Translations under genes and position numbers: made by a program
The notes under the pieces: model-generated
Told to the model about the DNA's origin: nothing
The model's database searches: none
What the model saw: the letters and a program-made list of their open reading frames with translations, nothing else
NCBI GenBank assembly: GCA_028283765.1
Contig: JAPWJY010000008.1
Location: 248,001-312,000, forward strand
Direction: 5' to 3'
From: Parvibaculaceae bacterium
GTDB lineage: Bacteria > Pseudomonadota > Alphaproteobacteria > Parvibaculales > Parvibaculaceae
DNA length: 64,000 nucleotides
Shown: positions 49,077-58,184 of the stretch, in pieces
Position numbering within the stretch: position 1 is the stretch's first letter
How the letters are laid out: each line of letters begins with the position of its first letter

Positions 49077-50228
49077 TTACAGGGTGCGGGCGATCAGCAT
49101 CTTCATGATTTCGTTCGTACCGCCGTAGATCTTCTGGATGCGGGCATCCGTGTAGAGCTGGGCGATGGGATATTCCATCATGTAGCCATAGCCGCCGAAG
49201 AACTGGAGGCAGGTGTCGACGATCTCGCACTGCTTCTGCGTCGTCCACCATTTCGCCATGGCGGCGGTTGTGGCATCCAGTTCGCCGTTGCGCAGCTTGA
49301 CGGCGCAATTGTCCGTGAAGACGCGGGCAATGGTCGCCTCGGTCTTGCATTCCGCCAGCTTGAACTGCGTGTTCTGGAAATCGAGGATGCTTTTGCCGAA
49401 GGCCTTTCGCTCCTTGACATATTCTGACGTCAGGGCGACGGCCTTTTCCATGGCGACGCAGGCCTGGATGGCGATGATCAGGCGCTCCTGCGGCAACTGC
49501 TGCATGAGCTGGAAGAAGCCCTTGCCCTCTTCCGTACCGAGAAGGTTAGAAGTCGGCACCTTCACATCGTCGAAGAAAAGCTCCGACGTGTCCTGGGCGT
49601 GCATCCCGATCTTGTCGAGATTGCGGCCGCGGCGGAAGCCTTCAACCTCGTCCGTTTCGACCATGATCAGCGAGGTACCCTTGGCGCCGCCCGCCGGGTC
49701 CGTCTTGGCCACGACGCAGATCAGGGTCGATTGCTGGCCGTTGGTGATGAAGGTCTTCTGACCGTTGATCACATACTGGTTGCCGACCTTCTTCGCCGTC
49801 GTCTTGATGCCTTGCAGGTCCGAACCCGCGCCGGGTTCAGTCATGGCGATGGCGGCGACGATTTCGCCGGTCGCCATCTTGGGCAGCCACTTCTTTTTCT
49901 GCTCTTCGGTGCCGTAGGACTCGATGTAATGGGCAACGATGCCGGAATGAACGGAATTGCCGAAACCGGCAATGCCGGCGCGAGCCTGCTCTTCCGTGAT
50001 CACCATTTCATGGAAGAAGCCGCCGCCGCCGCCGCCATATTCCTCGGAGATGCCGGCGCACAGAATGCCGGCTTCACCGGCCTTGTACCAGGCCTCGCGA
50101 TCCACATAACCCTGCTGGTTCCACTTGCCCACGAGGGGCGCAAATTCCTTTACATAGAACTTGCTGACAGCATTTTGCAGAATCTCGAGTTCCTCATCGA
50201 GCCACGGACTCTTGTAACCGGCATCCAT
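49077..50228 (-). CDS. Acyl-CoA dehydrogenase
   Basis: FAD-dependent alpha,beta-desaturation of acyl-CoA. 383 residues in the usual order: helical N-domain with EYGGGGGGFFHEMVITEEQ, beta domain with AIAMTEPGAGSDLQGIKT and FITNGQQ, and a C-domain ending FGGYGYMMEYPIAQLYTDAR plus IYGGTNEIMKMLIAR. The catalytic Glu should be the one in IYGGTNEI or the preceding helix. Downstream of a longer paralogue and a LiuR-like regulator gene on the same strand. Confidence 0.94.
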   Translation of the reverse strand: MDAGYKSPWLDEELEILQNAVSKFYVKEFAPLVGKWNQQGYVDREAWYKAGEAGILCAGISEEYGGGGGGFFHEMVITEEQARAGIAGFGNSVHSGIVAHYIESYGTEEQKKKWLPKMATGEIVAAIAMTEPGAGSDLQGIKTTAKKVGNQYVINGQKTFITNGQQSTLICVVAKTDPAGGAKGTSLIMVETDEVEGFRRGRNLDKIGMHAQDTSELFFDDVKVPTSNLLGTEEGKGFFQLMQQLPQERLIIAIQACVAMEKAVALTSEYVKERKAFGKSILDFQNTQFKLAECKTEATIARVFTDNCAVKLRNGELDATTAAMAKWWTTQKQCEIVDTCLQFFGGYGYMMEYPIAQLYTDARIQKIYGGTNEIMKMLIARTL

Positions 50229-50260
50229 TGTTCGTTCCCTGTCCTTTTATTGTTGGGTCG

Positions 50261-52051
50261 TTAGAAATTATCCGCGGCGAGCGCCATCATGGAGGCGCTG
50301 CCGACCCGCACCCGGGCGAGATAAAGCGCCGTTTCCGGCACCATCCGGTCGATGAAATAGCGCCCTGTCGCGATCTTGGTCTCGTAAAAGTCTTTTTCCT
50401 GCGTCCCGGCAGCGAGCTTTTCAGCCGCGAGTTTCGCCATCTTCGCCCACATGAAGGCAAGGGCCGTGACGCCGAACATGTGCAGATAGTCGGTCGAGCC
50501 CGCACCGGCATTGTCGGGATTGGTGAGCGCGTTTTCCATGAACCAGAGGGTGGCGGCCTCCAGATCCTTGCGCGCCGTGGAAAGCCCGGCAACGAAGGGC
50601 TTCAGGGTTTCGTCTGTTCCCGCTTCGGCGATGAAATCATCGATCAGCTTGAAGAAGGCGAAGACGCCGCGCCCGCCATTGGACGCCAGCTTGCGGCCGA
50701 CGAGATCGAGCGCCTGGATGCCGTTCGCGCCTTCATAGATCATGGCGATGCGGGCGTCGCGGACGAACTGGCCCATGCCCCATTCATCGATGTAGCCATG
50801 GCCGCCAAACACCTGCTGGCATTCGACCGCATTGGCGAAGCCGCGATCCGTGAAATAGCCTTTGATGACCGGCGTCAGCAGCGCCATCATGTCTTCGCCG
50901 AATTCCCGGACCTTCTCGTCGCCGGAGCGGTTGGCTAGGTCGCCATGGAGCGCGGTCCAGACCAGAAGCGCCCTTGCACCCTCGTTGAAGGCCTTGGCGG
51001 ACAGCAGCATCCGGCGCACGTCCGGGTGCACGATGATCGGATCGGCGGCCTTGTCCGGTGCCTTGATTCCTGTGAGCGAACGGCCCTGAATGCGGTCCTT
51101 CGCATAGGCCAGCGCGTTCTGGTAGGCGACTTCCGATTGCGACAGGCCCTGAAGCCCGACGCCCAGACGGGCCTCGTTCATCATGGTGAACATGGCGCGC
51201 AGGCCCTTGTGTTCCTCGCCCACCAGCCAGCCGGTCGCGCCGTCATAATTGAGCACGCAGGTGGCGTTGCCGTGAATTCCCATCTTGTGCTCCAGCGCGC
51301 CGCAGGTGACGGCGTTGCGCGCGCCCAGGGAACCGTCTTTCTTCAGCAGATATTTCGGCGCGACGAACAAGGAGATGCCCTTCACGCCCGCAGGTCCGCC
51401 CTCGATGCGGGCCAGCACCAGATGGATGATGTTGTCGGCGAGATCATGCTCGCCCGCCGAGATGAAGATCTTCTGGCCGGTGATCTTGTAGCTGCCGTCG
51501 GCCTGAGGCACGGCCTTTGTGCGCAGCAGGCCGAGGTCGGTGCCGCAATGGGGCTCGGTCAGGTTCATCGTGCCGGTCCATTCGCCGGTCACGATCTTCG
51601 GCAGATAGGTCTTTTTCAGTTCGTCCGAGCCATGGACGTGCAGCGCCGAATAGACGCCGTGGCTGAGGCCGGGATACATGCCGAACGCCATGTTGGACGA
51701 CGACACCATTTCGTTGAACAGCACGCCCAGCGTGTTGGGCAGGCCCTGGCCGCCATATTCCGGGTCCACGACGAGGGCGGGCCAGCCGCCGTCGACAAGG
51801 GTCTTGTAGGCGGCCTTGAAGCCTTCGGGCGTCGTCACCACACCGTTTTCGAGCTTGCAGCCCTGTTCGTCGCCGATCTGGTTCAGCGGCTGCAACACTT
51901 CCTGCGTCAGCTTCGCCGCCTCGTCGAGAATGGCGTCGACGAGATCGGGCGCCGCGTCGGCAAAACCCGGCAATGCCGCATACTGGCCAAGATCCAGCAG
52001 TTCATGCAGCAGGAAACGGTAGTCGCGAAGGGGCGCTTGATAGCTCGGCAT
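50261..52051 (-). CDS. Long acyl-CoA dehydrogenase (FadE5/DmdC-like)
   Basis: A 596-residue acyl-CoA dehydrogenase with the extra C-terminal domain of the FadE5/DmdC group. MPSYQAPLRDYRFLLHELLD is the typical group start; NLTEPHCGTDLGLLRTKA and KIFISAGEHDLADN form the FAD region; CQQVFGGHGYIDEWGMGQFVRD and IYEGANGIQALDLVGRK complete the active site. DmdC acts on methylmercaptopropionyl-CoA, but most relatives act on fatty acyl-CoA, so the substrate is open. About 55 bases after the MerR gene. Confidence 0.93.
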   Translation of the reverse strand: MPSYQAPLRDYRFLLHELLDLGQYAALPGFADAAPDLVDAILDEAAKLTQEVLQPLNQIGDEQGCKLENGVVTTPEGFKAAYKTLVDGGWPALVVDPEYGGQGLPNTLGVLFNEMVSSSNMAFGMYPGLSHGVYSALHVHGSDELKKTYLPKIVTGEWTGTMNLTEPHCGTDLGLLRTKAVPQADGSYKITGQKIFISAGEHDLADNIIHLVLARIEGGPAGVKGISLFVAPKYLLKKDGSLGARNAVTCGALEHKMGIHGNATCVLNYDGATGWLVGEEHKGLRAMFTMMNEARLGVGLQGLSQSEVAYQNALAYAKDRIQGRSLTGIKAPDKAADPIIVHPDVRRMLLSAKAFNEGARALLVWTALHGDLANRSGDEKVREFGEDMMALLTPVIKGYFTDRGFANAVECQQVFGGHGYIDEWGMGQFVRDARIAMIYEGANGIQALDLVGRKLASNGGRGVFAFFKLIDDFIAEAGTDETLKPFVAGLSTARKDLEAATLWFMENALTNPDNAGAGSTDYLHMFGVTALAFMWAKMAKLAAEKLAAGTQEKDFYETKIATGRYFIDRMVPETALYLARVRVGSASMMALAADNF

Positions 52052-52107
52052 GGGTGTCTCGCTTGCTGAAAGGGGCCAGATGGCTCGCGCCTGTCAGGCC
52101 CGCCCCG

Positions 52108-52602
52108 TCAACCCCTGGCTTTCGGTCCGGAACTGGCCGTGGAACCGTCTTTCGGGGTTTGCGATGAGGTCTTGCCGGACAGGAATTTTTCGAGCCGCCG
52201 GATACCATCCTGCAATGTTTTGATCTGAAGGTCGATGTCCGAACGCTGCTCGTGCAGCCGGTCGATGCGGTGCATGAACTTGCTCACAGCGACGCGATAC
52301 TGGGTTTCGACACCGTCCTCCAGATTATAGAGATCGAGAATCTCGCGGATTTCGGCGAGCCCCAGCCCGACATTCTTGCCGCGCACGATCAGGATGAGGC
52401 GGGCGCGGTCGCGCGGATGGTAGATCCGGGTCTGCCCCTGCCGCTCGGGGGCGAGCAGTCCCTTGTCCTCGTAGAACCGGATCGCCCGGGTGGTCAGGCC
52501 GAATTCCTCGGCAAGCTGGGTGATCGAATAGGTGACGCCGGGTTTGTGGCGAGCCATGTCCTCGGCGACATTGACCTGCGAATGGTGTGTTTGAGTCTCC
52601 AT
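52108..52602 (-). CDS. MerR-family regulator, LiuR-like
   Basis: A 164-residue MerR regulator: winged helix SITQLAEEFGLTTRAIRFYE with EDKGLLAPERQGQTRIY, then a dimerising coiled coil. No metal-binding cysteines follow the helix, as in LiuR/organic-ligand regulators rather than metal sensors. ATG 52602 follows GGGAGGGAACG. It heads a run with two acyl-CoA dehydrogenases and has a LiuR-type dyad in its own promoter, so it probably represses the whole group until an acyl-CoA ligand appears. The tail is Ser/Pro/Lys-rich. Confidence 0.9.
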   Translation of the reverse strand: METQTHHSQVNVAEDMARHKPGVTYSITQLAEEFGLTTRAIRFYEDKGLLAPERQGQTRIYHPRDRARLILIVRGKNVGLGLAEIREILDLYNLEDGVETQYRVAVSKFMHRIDRLHEQRSDIDLQIKTLQDGIRRLEKFLSGKTSSQTPKDGSTASSGPKARG

Positions 52603-52660
52603 CGTTCCCTCCCAGGAATTACGCTCCCTTTGCGGGATGCGGACAGACTTCAATGAAAAA

Positions 52661-52691
52661 ACGCTAGTTGACGTTGACGTAAGCGTCAAGT
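52661..52691 (-). promoter_or_regulatory. LiuR-type operator overlapping the merR promoter
   Basis: The 16-base dyad TTGACGTAAGCGTCAA (52674-52689), preceded by another TTGACG (52668-52673), is close to the TTGACGTTnACGTCAA-like consensus described for LiuR. On the minus strand TTGACG (52689-52684) and TAGCGT are 17 bases apart, so the dyad covers the -35 box and spacer, where MerR proteins bind. Confidence 0.65.
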
Positions 52692-52734
52692 GCCTGCGTC
52701 TGGAAACGCGACGGTCTGGTAATTTTCCCTTACG

Positions 52735-53322
52735 ATGTCCAAAAGAGAATCGTGGGGGAGGGGTGTCTTGCCGAATCGCGTGGTCAATCTGGCGGTGCTG
52801 TCCGCCATGCTGCTGTTCCTTGCCGCCTGCGCCAGCAACAATGGCCCGCCGCCGCCGGTCCGGGTGGATACCTCGCACCTGCCCGTGGCAGCGGAAGCCG
52901 CGGCGCAGAGCGCTGATCCCGTCAGCGACGCCATTCTGGCCGCGGTGAACGATGCGCGCGCCAAGGCGGGCGTGGCCCCGCTCAGCGCCAACGGCCTGCT
53001 CCAGCACAGCGCCGCCACCCATGCCGCCGACATGGTGCAGCGCAATTTCGTCGGCAATTTCAATCCCGAAGGGCAGGGAGCGACGGAGCGGATGCTGGTG
53101 CTCAATCCCGACTTCAAGGGCGGGGTGGATGAGAATATCGCCGTGCTCGATGTCCCGGCGGGGGCCGAACCGGCGCAGATCGCCGGGCAGGCGCTCAAGC
53201 GCTGGCTGAAGAACCCGGACCAGCGCAAGGTACTGCGCAGCCCGAACTATACCCAGACGGGCGTCGGTCTGGCCCGCAAGGGGACAGAACTCTACATCGT
53301 GCAGGATTTCATTGGTCCCTGA
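52735..53322 (+). CDS. CAP (SCP/PR-1-like) domain lipoprotein
   Basis: Probable outer-membrane or periplasmic lipoprotein: hydrophobic stretch LAVLSAMLLFLAAC with a lipobox Cys, then a CAP domain (AILAAVNDARAKAGVAPLSA, HAADMVQRNFVGNFNPEGQG, GVDENIAV, YTQTGVGLARKG, YIVQDF). ATG 52735 is possible, but TTG 52768 lies just after GGGGAGGGG and gives a standard lipoprotein signal. Bacterial CAP proteins of this SafA/YkwD type are poorly characterised. Function unknown. Confidence 0.86.
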   Translation: MSKRESWGRGVLPNRVVNLAVLSAMLLFLAACASNNGPPPPVRVDTSHLPVAAEAAAQSADPVSDAILAAVNDARAKAGVAPLSANGLLQHSAATHAADMVQRNFVGNFNPEGQGATERMLVLNPDFKGGVDENIAVLDVPAGAEPAQIAGQALKRWLKNPDQRKVLRSPNYTQTGVGLARKGTELYIVQDFIGP

Positions 53323-53432
53323 TGGGGCACCTGATGAAAGGGCCGCAGCCGCCGGGTCTGGTCCCGGGCCGGGCGGGCGGCTAGATTGCAGCCCGCCCGG
53401 ACGCCTTTTGCGAGCGGGCCCGGAGAGTTTTC

Positions 53433-54182
53433 ATGGCGTCTATCGAGATCGGCTATGCGGCAGCCGCTGCCGGAGGGCTCATCAGCTTTCTCTCGCCCTG
53501 CGTCCTGCCGCTGGTGCCGGCCTATCTCTGCTTCATCGCGGGCACGTCCCTCGACAAGCTGGTCGCCGACGGGGCGCATATCGACAATCCGGGGCTCAAT
53601 CGCCGGGTTGCGCTCGGCGCCATCGGCTTCGTGCTCGGCTTCACCACCGTGTTCGTGGCGCTGGGGGCCAGCGCCTCGGCCATCAATCCGCTGATCCTCG
53701 CCCACAAGATCGTGCTCGGGCGCATCGCGGGCGTGATCATCATTGCCTTCGGGCTGCATTATGTCGGCCTGCTCAGGTTCGGTCTTCTCCACCGGGAGGC
53801 TCGCTTCCGGCCGGAACTGCCGGGGGGCCGGATCATGGGCCCCTATCTGATCGGCCTTGCCTTCGCCTTCGGCTGGACGCCCTGCATCGGGCCTATTCTC
53901 GCGACCATTCTGGCCGTCGCGGCGTCTCAGGAAAGCCTTTCCACCGGCGTCGGCCTGCTCACGGTCTATTCGCTTGGCCTTGGCATCCCGTTTCTCGCCG
54001 CCGCCTTCGCCGTGCGCGGCTTCCTGGCTTTCGCCGCGCGCTTCCGCAAACATATGGGCAAGGTCGAGATCGTGGCGGGTCTGCTGCTGGTTTTGACAGG
54101 CGCGTTGATGTTGCTCGGCTCGTTCGAGAAGGTCGCGCTGTTCCTGATCACGACCTTCCCGGTACTGGGACGGCTGGGTTAA
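53433..54182 (+). CDS. ccdA: Cytochrome c biogenesis protein CcdA family
   Basis: Inner-membrane thiol transporter that passes electrons to periplasmic thioredoxin-like proteins. Six hydrophobic helices; the two redox-active Cys are in SFLSPCVLPLVPAYLC and GWTPCIGPILATIL. 249 residues. Supplies reductant for cytochrome c or DsbA-like partners; a DsbA-like gene lies at the left edge of the window, but no link is shown. Confidence 0.93.
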   Translation: MASIEIGYAAAAAGGLISFLSPCVLPLVPAYLCFIAGTSLDKLVADGAHIDNPGLNRRVALGAIGFVLGFTTVFVALGASASAINPLILAHKIVLGRIAGVIIIAFGLHYVGLLRFGLLHREARFRPELPGGRIMGPYLIGLAFAFGWTPCIGPILATILAVAASQESLSTGVGLLTVYSLGLGIPFLAAAFAVRGFLAFAARFRKHMGKVEIVAGLLLVLTGALMLLGSFEKVALFLITTFPVLGRLG

Positions 54183-54245
54183 ACCGGCTAGCCTGTCGGG
54201 GACCGGAGTCAATCCGGGAGACGATTCGCGAAACGGGTGGAAACA

Positions 54246-54728
54246 ATGGCTGAATTCACTGGTCTGGCGGTGCTGATGGGCATCGGCGCTACCGCATTGC
54301 TGGACATATGGGCAAAGCTGCTGAAAACGCTATTCGGCCTGCCCTCGGCGAACTGGGCAATGGTCGGCCGCTGGTTCGCCTGTTTCCCGCGCCTCAAGTT
54401 TGTCCATACGCAGGGCATCATGAATTCAGCGCCTGTGGCGGGGGAACTCGCCATCGGCTGGATCATGCACTATGTCGTGGGCATCCTGTTCGCGGCCGGG
54501 CTCCTCGCCATCTGGGGGCTGGACTGGGCGCACCATCCGACCTTTCTCCCGGCGTTGATCGTGGGCCTTGTTACGGTGGGGTTCGGCTGGTTCGTGCTTC
54601 AGCCGGGCATGGGCGTCGGCGTCGCCTGTTCAGGCGCCCCCAACCCGATGCAGGCGCGCCTGCTCAACATCATCGGGCATGTGGTCTTCGCGGTGGGCCT
54701 TTACGGAACGGCCTTGCTGTTGAGCTGA
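54246..54728 (+). CDS. DUF2938 family membrane protein
   Basis: A 160-residue protein with four to five hydrophobic segments and the DUF2938 pattern: GIGATALLDIWAKLLKTLFG, NWAMVGRWFACFPRLKF, GWIMHYVVGILFA, GFGWFVLQPGMGVGVACSGAPNPMQARLLNIIGH. ATG 54246 follows GGTGGAAACA; a GTG at 54237 is less likely. No function is known for the family. Confidence 0.85.
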   Translation: MAEFTGLAVLMGIGATALLDIWAKLLKTLFGLPSANWAMVGRWFACFPRLKFVHTQGIMNSAPVAGELAIGWIMHYVVGILFAAGLLAIWGLDWAHHPTFLPALIVGLVTVGFGWFVLQPGMGVGVACSGAPNPMQARLLNIIGHVVFAVGLYGTALLLS

Positions 54729-54740
54729 CGGAACCCGGAC

Positions 54741-55412
54741 TCAGTCCGGCTCAAGGCGGTGTCCCGCGACGGGCACCACCGATTCCATCCCCATCATCCA
54801 GGCGTGGAAATCAAGCCCCGGCAGCAGGGCGTCATAGGCTTCATCGAGCACATTGAGGCCGCCGGTGAAGGCTCCGAAGGCGGGCAGAATGGCGCGGATG
54901 CCATCGCTGGCGACGCAGCGCCGCCGCATCCGCCGTCCGCGCACCCGCACGGCGGCGCAGGGGTGGAGATGGCCGGATATCTCCCCATCTGCCGGCCTCG
55001 TGCTCGGTTCATGGCGGAAAACGAGGGGGCCGATGCGCCATTCCTCCGCCACTTCGCCCGCCACGCCACGGGGCGGCTCGGGATCATGGTTGCCGGTGAT
55101 CCAGATCCACTCGCATGAGGCCGCCAGCGACGCCAGCTTCGCCCTGTCGTCCATCGCCATGCGCGCCTGCGCGGCATGGTCATGGAAACTGTCGCCAAGG
55201 GCGATCATCCGGGCGGGGCGCAGATGGCGCATCAACGCCTCAAGGCGGGCAAGGGTGGCGCGGGTGTCATAGGGCGGCAGGGGCACTCCGCGCGCGGCGA
55301 AAGCCGAACCCTTTTCCAGATGGAGATCGGAGACGATGAGGGTCGCCTCATCGGGCCACCAGACCGCGGCCTGAGGCAGCGGCATCAGGGCCGCGCCCGC
55401 GACATGCAGCAT
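54741..55412 (-). CDS. pdeM: Ligase-associated DNA damage response endonuclease PdeM
   Basis: Calcineurin-like metallophosphoesterase of the PdeM family. Metal motifs SDLHLEKGSAFA, LGDSFHDH, ITGNHDPEP and a final SGHLHPCA. ATG 55412 sits six bases after GAAGAGG; an in-frame TTG at 55442 would overlap the helicase stop. It pairs with the Lhr-like helicase upstream. The two other members of the usual set, an ATP-dependent ligase and an exonuclease, are not in the window. Confidence 0.93.
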   Translation of the reverse strand: MLHVAGAALMPLPQAAVWWPDEATLIVSDLHLEKGSAFAARGVPLPPYDTRATLARLEALMRHLRPARMIALGDSFHDHAAQARMAMDDRAKLASLAASCEWIWITGNHDPEPPRGVAGEVAEEWRIGPLVFRHEPSTRPADGEISGHLHPCAAVRVRGRRMRRRCVASDGIRAILPAFGAFTGGLNVLDEAYDALLPGLDFHAWMMGMESVVPVAGHRLEPD

Positions 55413-55434
55413 CCGCATCCTCTTCGGCCCCGGC

Positions 55435-57975
55435 TCAGACAAGTCTCGTCGCCTCCTCGATCAGCACGTCGGCGGCTTCCGACAACAGCGCCTCGTTGGC
55501 CTCGCCATAAATCGGTTCCTTGCCGATGTCGAGCAGAACCGGCACCGCCAGCGGCGAAACCCGGTCGAGCCGCTGCATCACGATATGGCCCTTCACGCGT
55601 GCCAGCATGTCGCCAAGCCGCCCGATGTCCAGTTGTCCCGTCGTGGCGTCATTGAAGGTCGCCTTCAGCAGAATATGGTCCGGTTCGTGCTCGCGCAGCA
55701 CGTCATAGATCAGGTCGGACGAAAATGTGACCTGACGGCCGGATTTCTCCATGCCCGCAAAGCGCCGCTCGATCAGACCGGCAATGATGGCGCAATCGCG
55801 GAAGGTGCGCTTGAGCAGGGCCGATTCGGCAAGCCAGGCTTCCAGATCGTCGCCCAGCATGTCCTCGCCGAACAGATCGGCCAGCGGCAGTTGTCCCCGC
55901 TCGGCCATCATGCCGGGATCGCGCAACGACCAGACGGCGAGCGCATAATCGCTGGCGATGAAGCCCATGGGCCGCGCCCCGGCCCGCTCCATGCGCCGCG
56001 TCAGCAACATGCCCAGTGTCTGGTGGGCAAGCCTGCCCTCGAACGGGTAGCAGACCAGATAGAATTTATCCCCTCGGGGAAAGGTCTCGACCAGCAACTC
56101 GCCGGGGCGCGGCAGGCGCGAGCGGATCTGCTGCATCTCCAGCCATTCGCGCACGGGTTCGGGCAACAGACGCCAGTTCTCCGGCGCGGCAAGCAGGCGG
56201 CGCACCCCCGCCGCCAGATGGGTTGAGAGGGGGAACTTGCCGCCATCATAGCTCGGCACTTTCGGTTCGCCGCCTTCGGCGCGGCTGACCAGTGCCTCCG
56301 TTTCGGCCAGCCCCTCGAAACGCAGCACCAGGCCTGCGAACAGAAACGTGTCGCCGGGAACGAGCTGGTCGATGAAATATTCCTCGATCTCGCCCAGCAC
56401 CCGCCCGCCCATCGCCCCCGCAGGGCGTCGCCGCCCTCTTATCAGCCGCACTCTCAGCATCGGCGCCTCGACGATGGTGCCGACGTTCATGCGGTATTGC
56501 TGGATGACCCTGGGGCTTGCCGGGCGCAGCCGGGTGTCGTCCTGCAAAGGGGCATTGGGCCGCAGGCGTGCGAACCGGTCATAGGTCGCGAGCGCATAGC
56601 CGCCGGTGGAGACGAAATGGACCACCCGGTCGAAATCGGCGCGGCTGAGCGCGGCATAGGGCGCGGCGGATGAGACCTCCGCATAAAGATCGTCCGGATC
56701 GAAGGGCTGGCTGACGGCCATGCCGAGCACATGCTGCGCCAGCACGTCGAGCGCGCCCGTGCGCGCCACGCGCGTGTCCTGCACGCCCGCCATCACCGCT
56801 TCGCGGGCGGCCTCGCATTCCAGCACCTCGAAGCGGTTGGCGGGCACCAGCAGCGCGCGCGAGGGTTCGTCGAGCCGGTGGTTGGAGCGGCCTATGCGTT
56901 GCAGCAGACGGCTCGATCCCTTGGGTGCGCCCAGATGGATGACCAGATCGACGTCGCCCCAGTCGATGCCGAGATCGAGCGTCGAGGTGCAGACGATGGC
57001 CCGCAGTTTTCCCGCCGACATGGCCGTTTCCACCTTGCGGCGCTGCTCGACGCTGAGGGAGCCGTGATGGAGCGCGATGGGCAGCGAGCGCTCGTTGAGG
57101 TGCCAGAGTTCCTGAAACACATATTCGGCCTGCGAGCGGGTATTGACGAAAACGAGCGAAACGCCGGTGTTCCGGATCGCTTCATAGACGGCGGGGAGCG
57201 CATGGCGGGCGGAATGACCGGCCCAGGGAATACGCTCGTCCGGGATCAGGATTTCGATCTCGGGCAGCGCCCCGCCCCTGACCGTGACAAGTTCCGCCAT
57301 CGCCGCGCCGCCCGCAGGCTGGGGCACCAGATAGCGGCGCAGATCGTCAGGCTCCGCCACGGTCGCCGAGAGCCCGGTGAAGCGCACCCCGGGCGCAAGC
57401 CGGGCGAGGCGCGCAAGGCCGAGCGCCAGCAGGTCGCCCCGCTTGGAGCCCGCCAGCGCGTGCAGTTCGTCCAGCACCACGGCCTTGAGCCCGCCGAACA
57501 TTTTTTCCGCATCGGGGTAGGACAGGAGCAGGGCCAGTTGCTCGGGCGTGGTCAGCAGAATGTCGGGCGGCGAATGGCGCTGGCGCAGACGCCGGTTCTG
57601 CGGCGTGTCGCCGGTGCGGGTTTCGAGCGTGACGGCGAGCCCCATATCCGCGACGGGCATTTCCAGATTGCGCTTGATGTCGACGGCAAGCGCCTTCAGT
57701 GGTGAAATATAGAGCGTGTGAAGACCCCGGACGTCTCCATCGCTTTCCCGGTCCTGTTCATAAAGATCGACGAGGGAGGGCAGAAAACCGGCCAGCGTCT
57801 TGCCCGCGCCGGTCGGGGCGATCAGGAGCGCGGACCTGCCCGCCCGTGCCAGCGCCAGCAAGGCCATCTGGTGCGGGCGCAGATGCCAGCCCCGCGCCGC
57901 GAACCAGTCCGCGAAAAGCGGGGGAATCAGGGAATCGGGGAGGTTTGCGTCCGTAATGTGGGAACTGGCTGACAT
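55435..57975 (-). CDS. Ligase-associated DEXH-box helicase (Lhr-like)
   Basis: Superfamily 2 helicase of 846 residues. Q-like start FADWFAARGWHLRPHQMALL, Walker A IAPTGAGKTLAGF, ITLLTTPEQ-type motif Ic ILLTTPEQLALLLS, DELH in VVLDELHALAGSKRGD, SATV in FTGLSATVAEP, motif IV FVNTRSQAE, motif VI LQRIGRSNHR; then the Lhr winged helix/WH and core domains. Same family as Lhr-Core helicases of the LigD/PdeM DNA-damage islands. Direct pairing with pdeM supports that assignment. Confidence 0.94.
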   Translation of the reverse strand: MSASSHITDANLPDSLIPPLFADWFAARGWHLRPHQMALLALARAGRSALLIAPTGAGKTLAGFLPSLVDLYEQDRESDGDVRGLHTLYISPLKALAVDIKRNLEMPVADMGLAVTLETRTGDTPQNRRLRQRHSPPDILLTTPEQLALLLSYPDAEKMFGGLKAVVLDELHALAGSKRGDLLALGLARLARLAPGVRFTGLSATVAEPDDLRRYLVPQPAGGAAMAELVTVRGGALPEIEILIPDERIPWAGHSARHALPAVYEAIRNTGVSLVFVNTRSQAEYVFQELWHLNERSLPIALHHGSLSVEQRRKVETAMSAGKLRAIVCTSTLDLGIDWGDVDLVIHLGAPKGSSRLLQRIGRSNHRLDEPSRALLVPANRFEVLECEAAREAVMAGVQDTRVARTGALDVLAQHVLGMAVSQPFDPDDLYAEVSSAAPYAALSRADFDRVVHFVSTGGYALATYDRFARLRPNAPLQDDTRLRPASPRVIQQYRMNVGTIVEAPMLRVRLIRGRRRPAGAMGGRVLGEIEEYFIDQLVPGDTFLFAGLVLRFEGLAETEALVSRAEGGEPKVPSYDGGKFPLSTHLAAGVRRLLAAPENWRLLPEPVREWLEMQQIRSRLPRPGELLVETFPRGDKFYLVCYPFEGRLAHQTLGMLLTRRMERAGARPMGFIASDYALAVWSLRDPGMMAERGQLPLADLFGEDMLGDDLEAWLAESALLKRTFRDCAIIAGLIERRFAGMEKSGRQVTFSSDLIYDVLREHEPDHILLKATFNDATTGQLDIGRLGDMLARVKGHIVMQRLDRVSPLAVPVLLDIGKEPIYGEANEALLSEAADVLIEEATRLV

Positions 57976-58076
57976 GGCGTTCTTTCTTCGTTCCCGAGCC
58001 TACCCCGTCCCGCTCCAGAGCCAAAGCCCGGGGATTCCAGACGGGTTGAAAAAAGGCAGAAATGGCCTGAAAGCGC

Positions 58077-58103
58077 CTGACATATTTTCATGTGGGCTAT
58101 AAA
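58077..58103 (+). promoter_or_regulatory. Possible promoter for mscS
   Basis: CTGACA at 58077-58082 and TATAAA at 58098-58103; the 15-base spacer is shorter than optimal. Confidence 0.3.
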
Positions 58104-58184
58104 AGGCCGTTTTTGGCCCTTAAAGCCATGGAACCGGGCCTTCGGAACCCGATCTGACGTTATTGTTCCAGGGGAGTGAGCGTT

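Noticed and set aside
52603-53022. N-terminal extension of the MerR frame
   Set aside because: It runs through the operator and into the opposite CAP gene; the HTH protein begins normally at 52602 behind a ribosome site.
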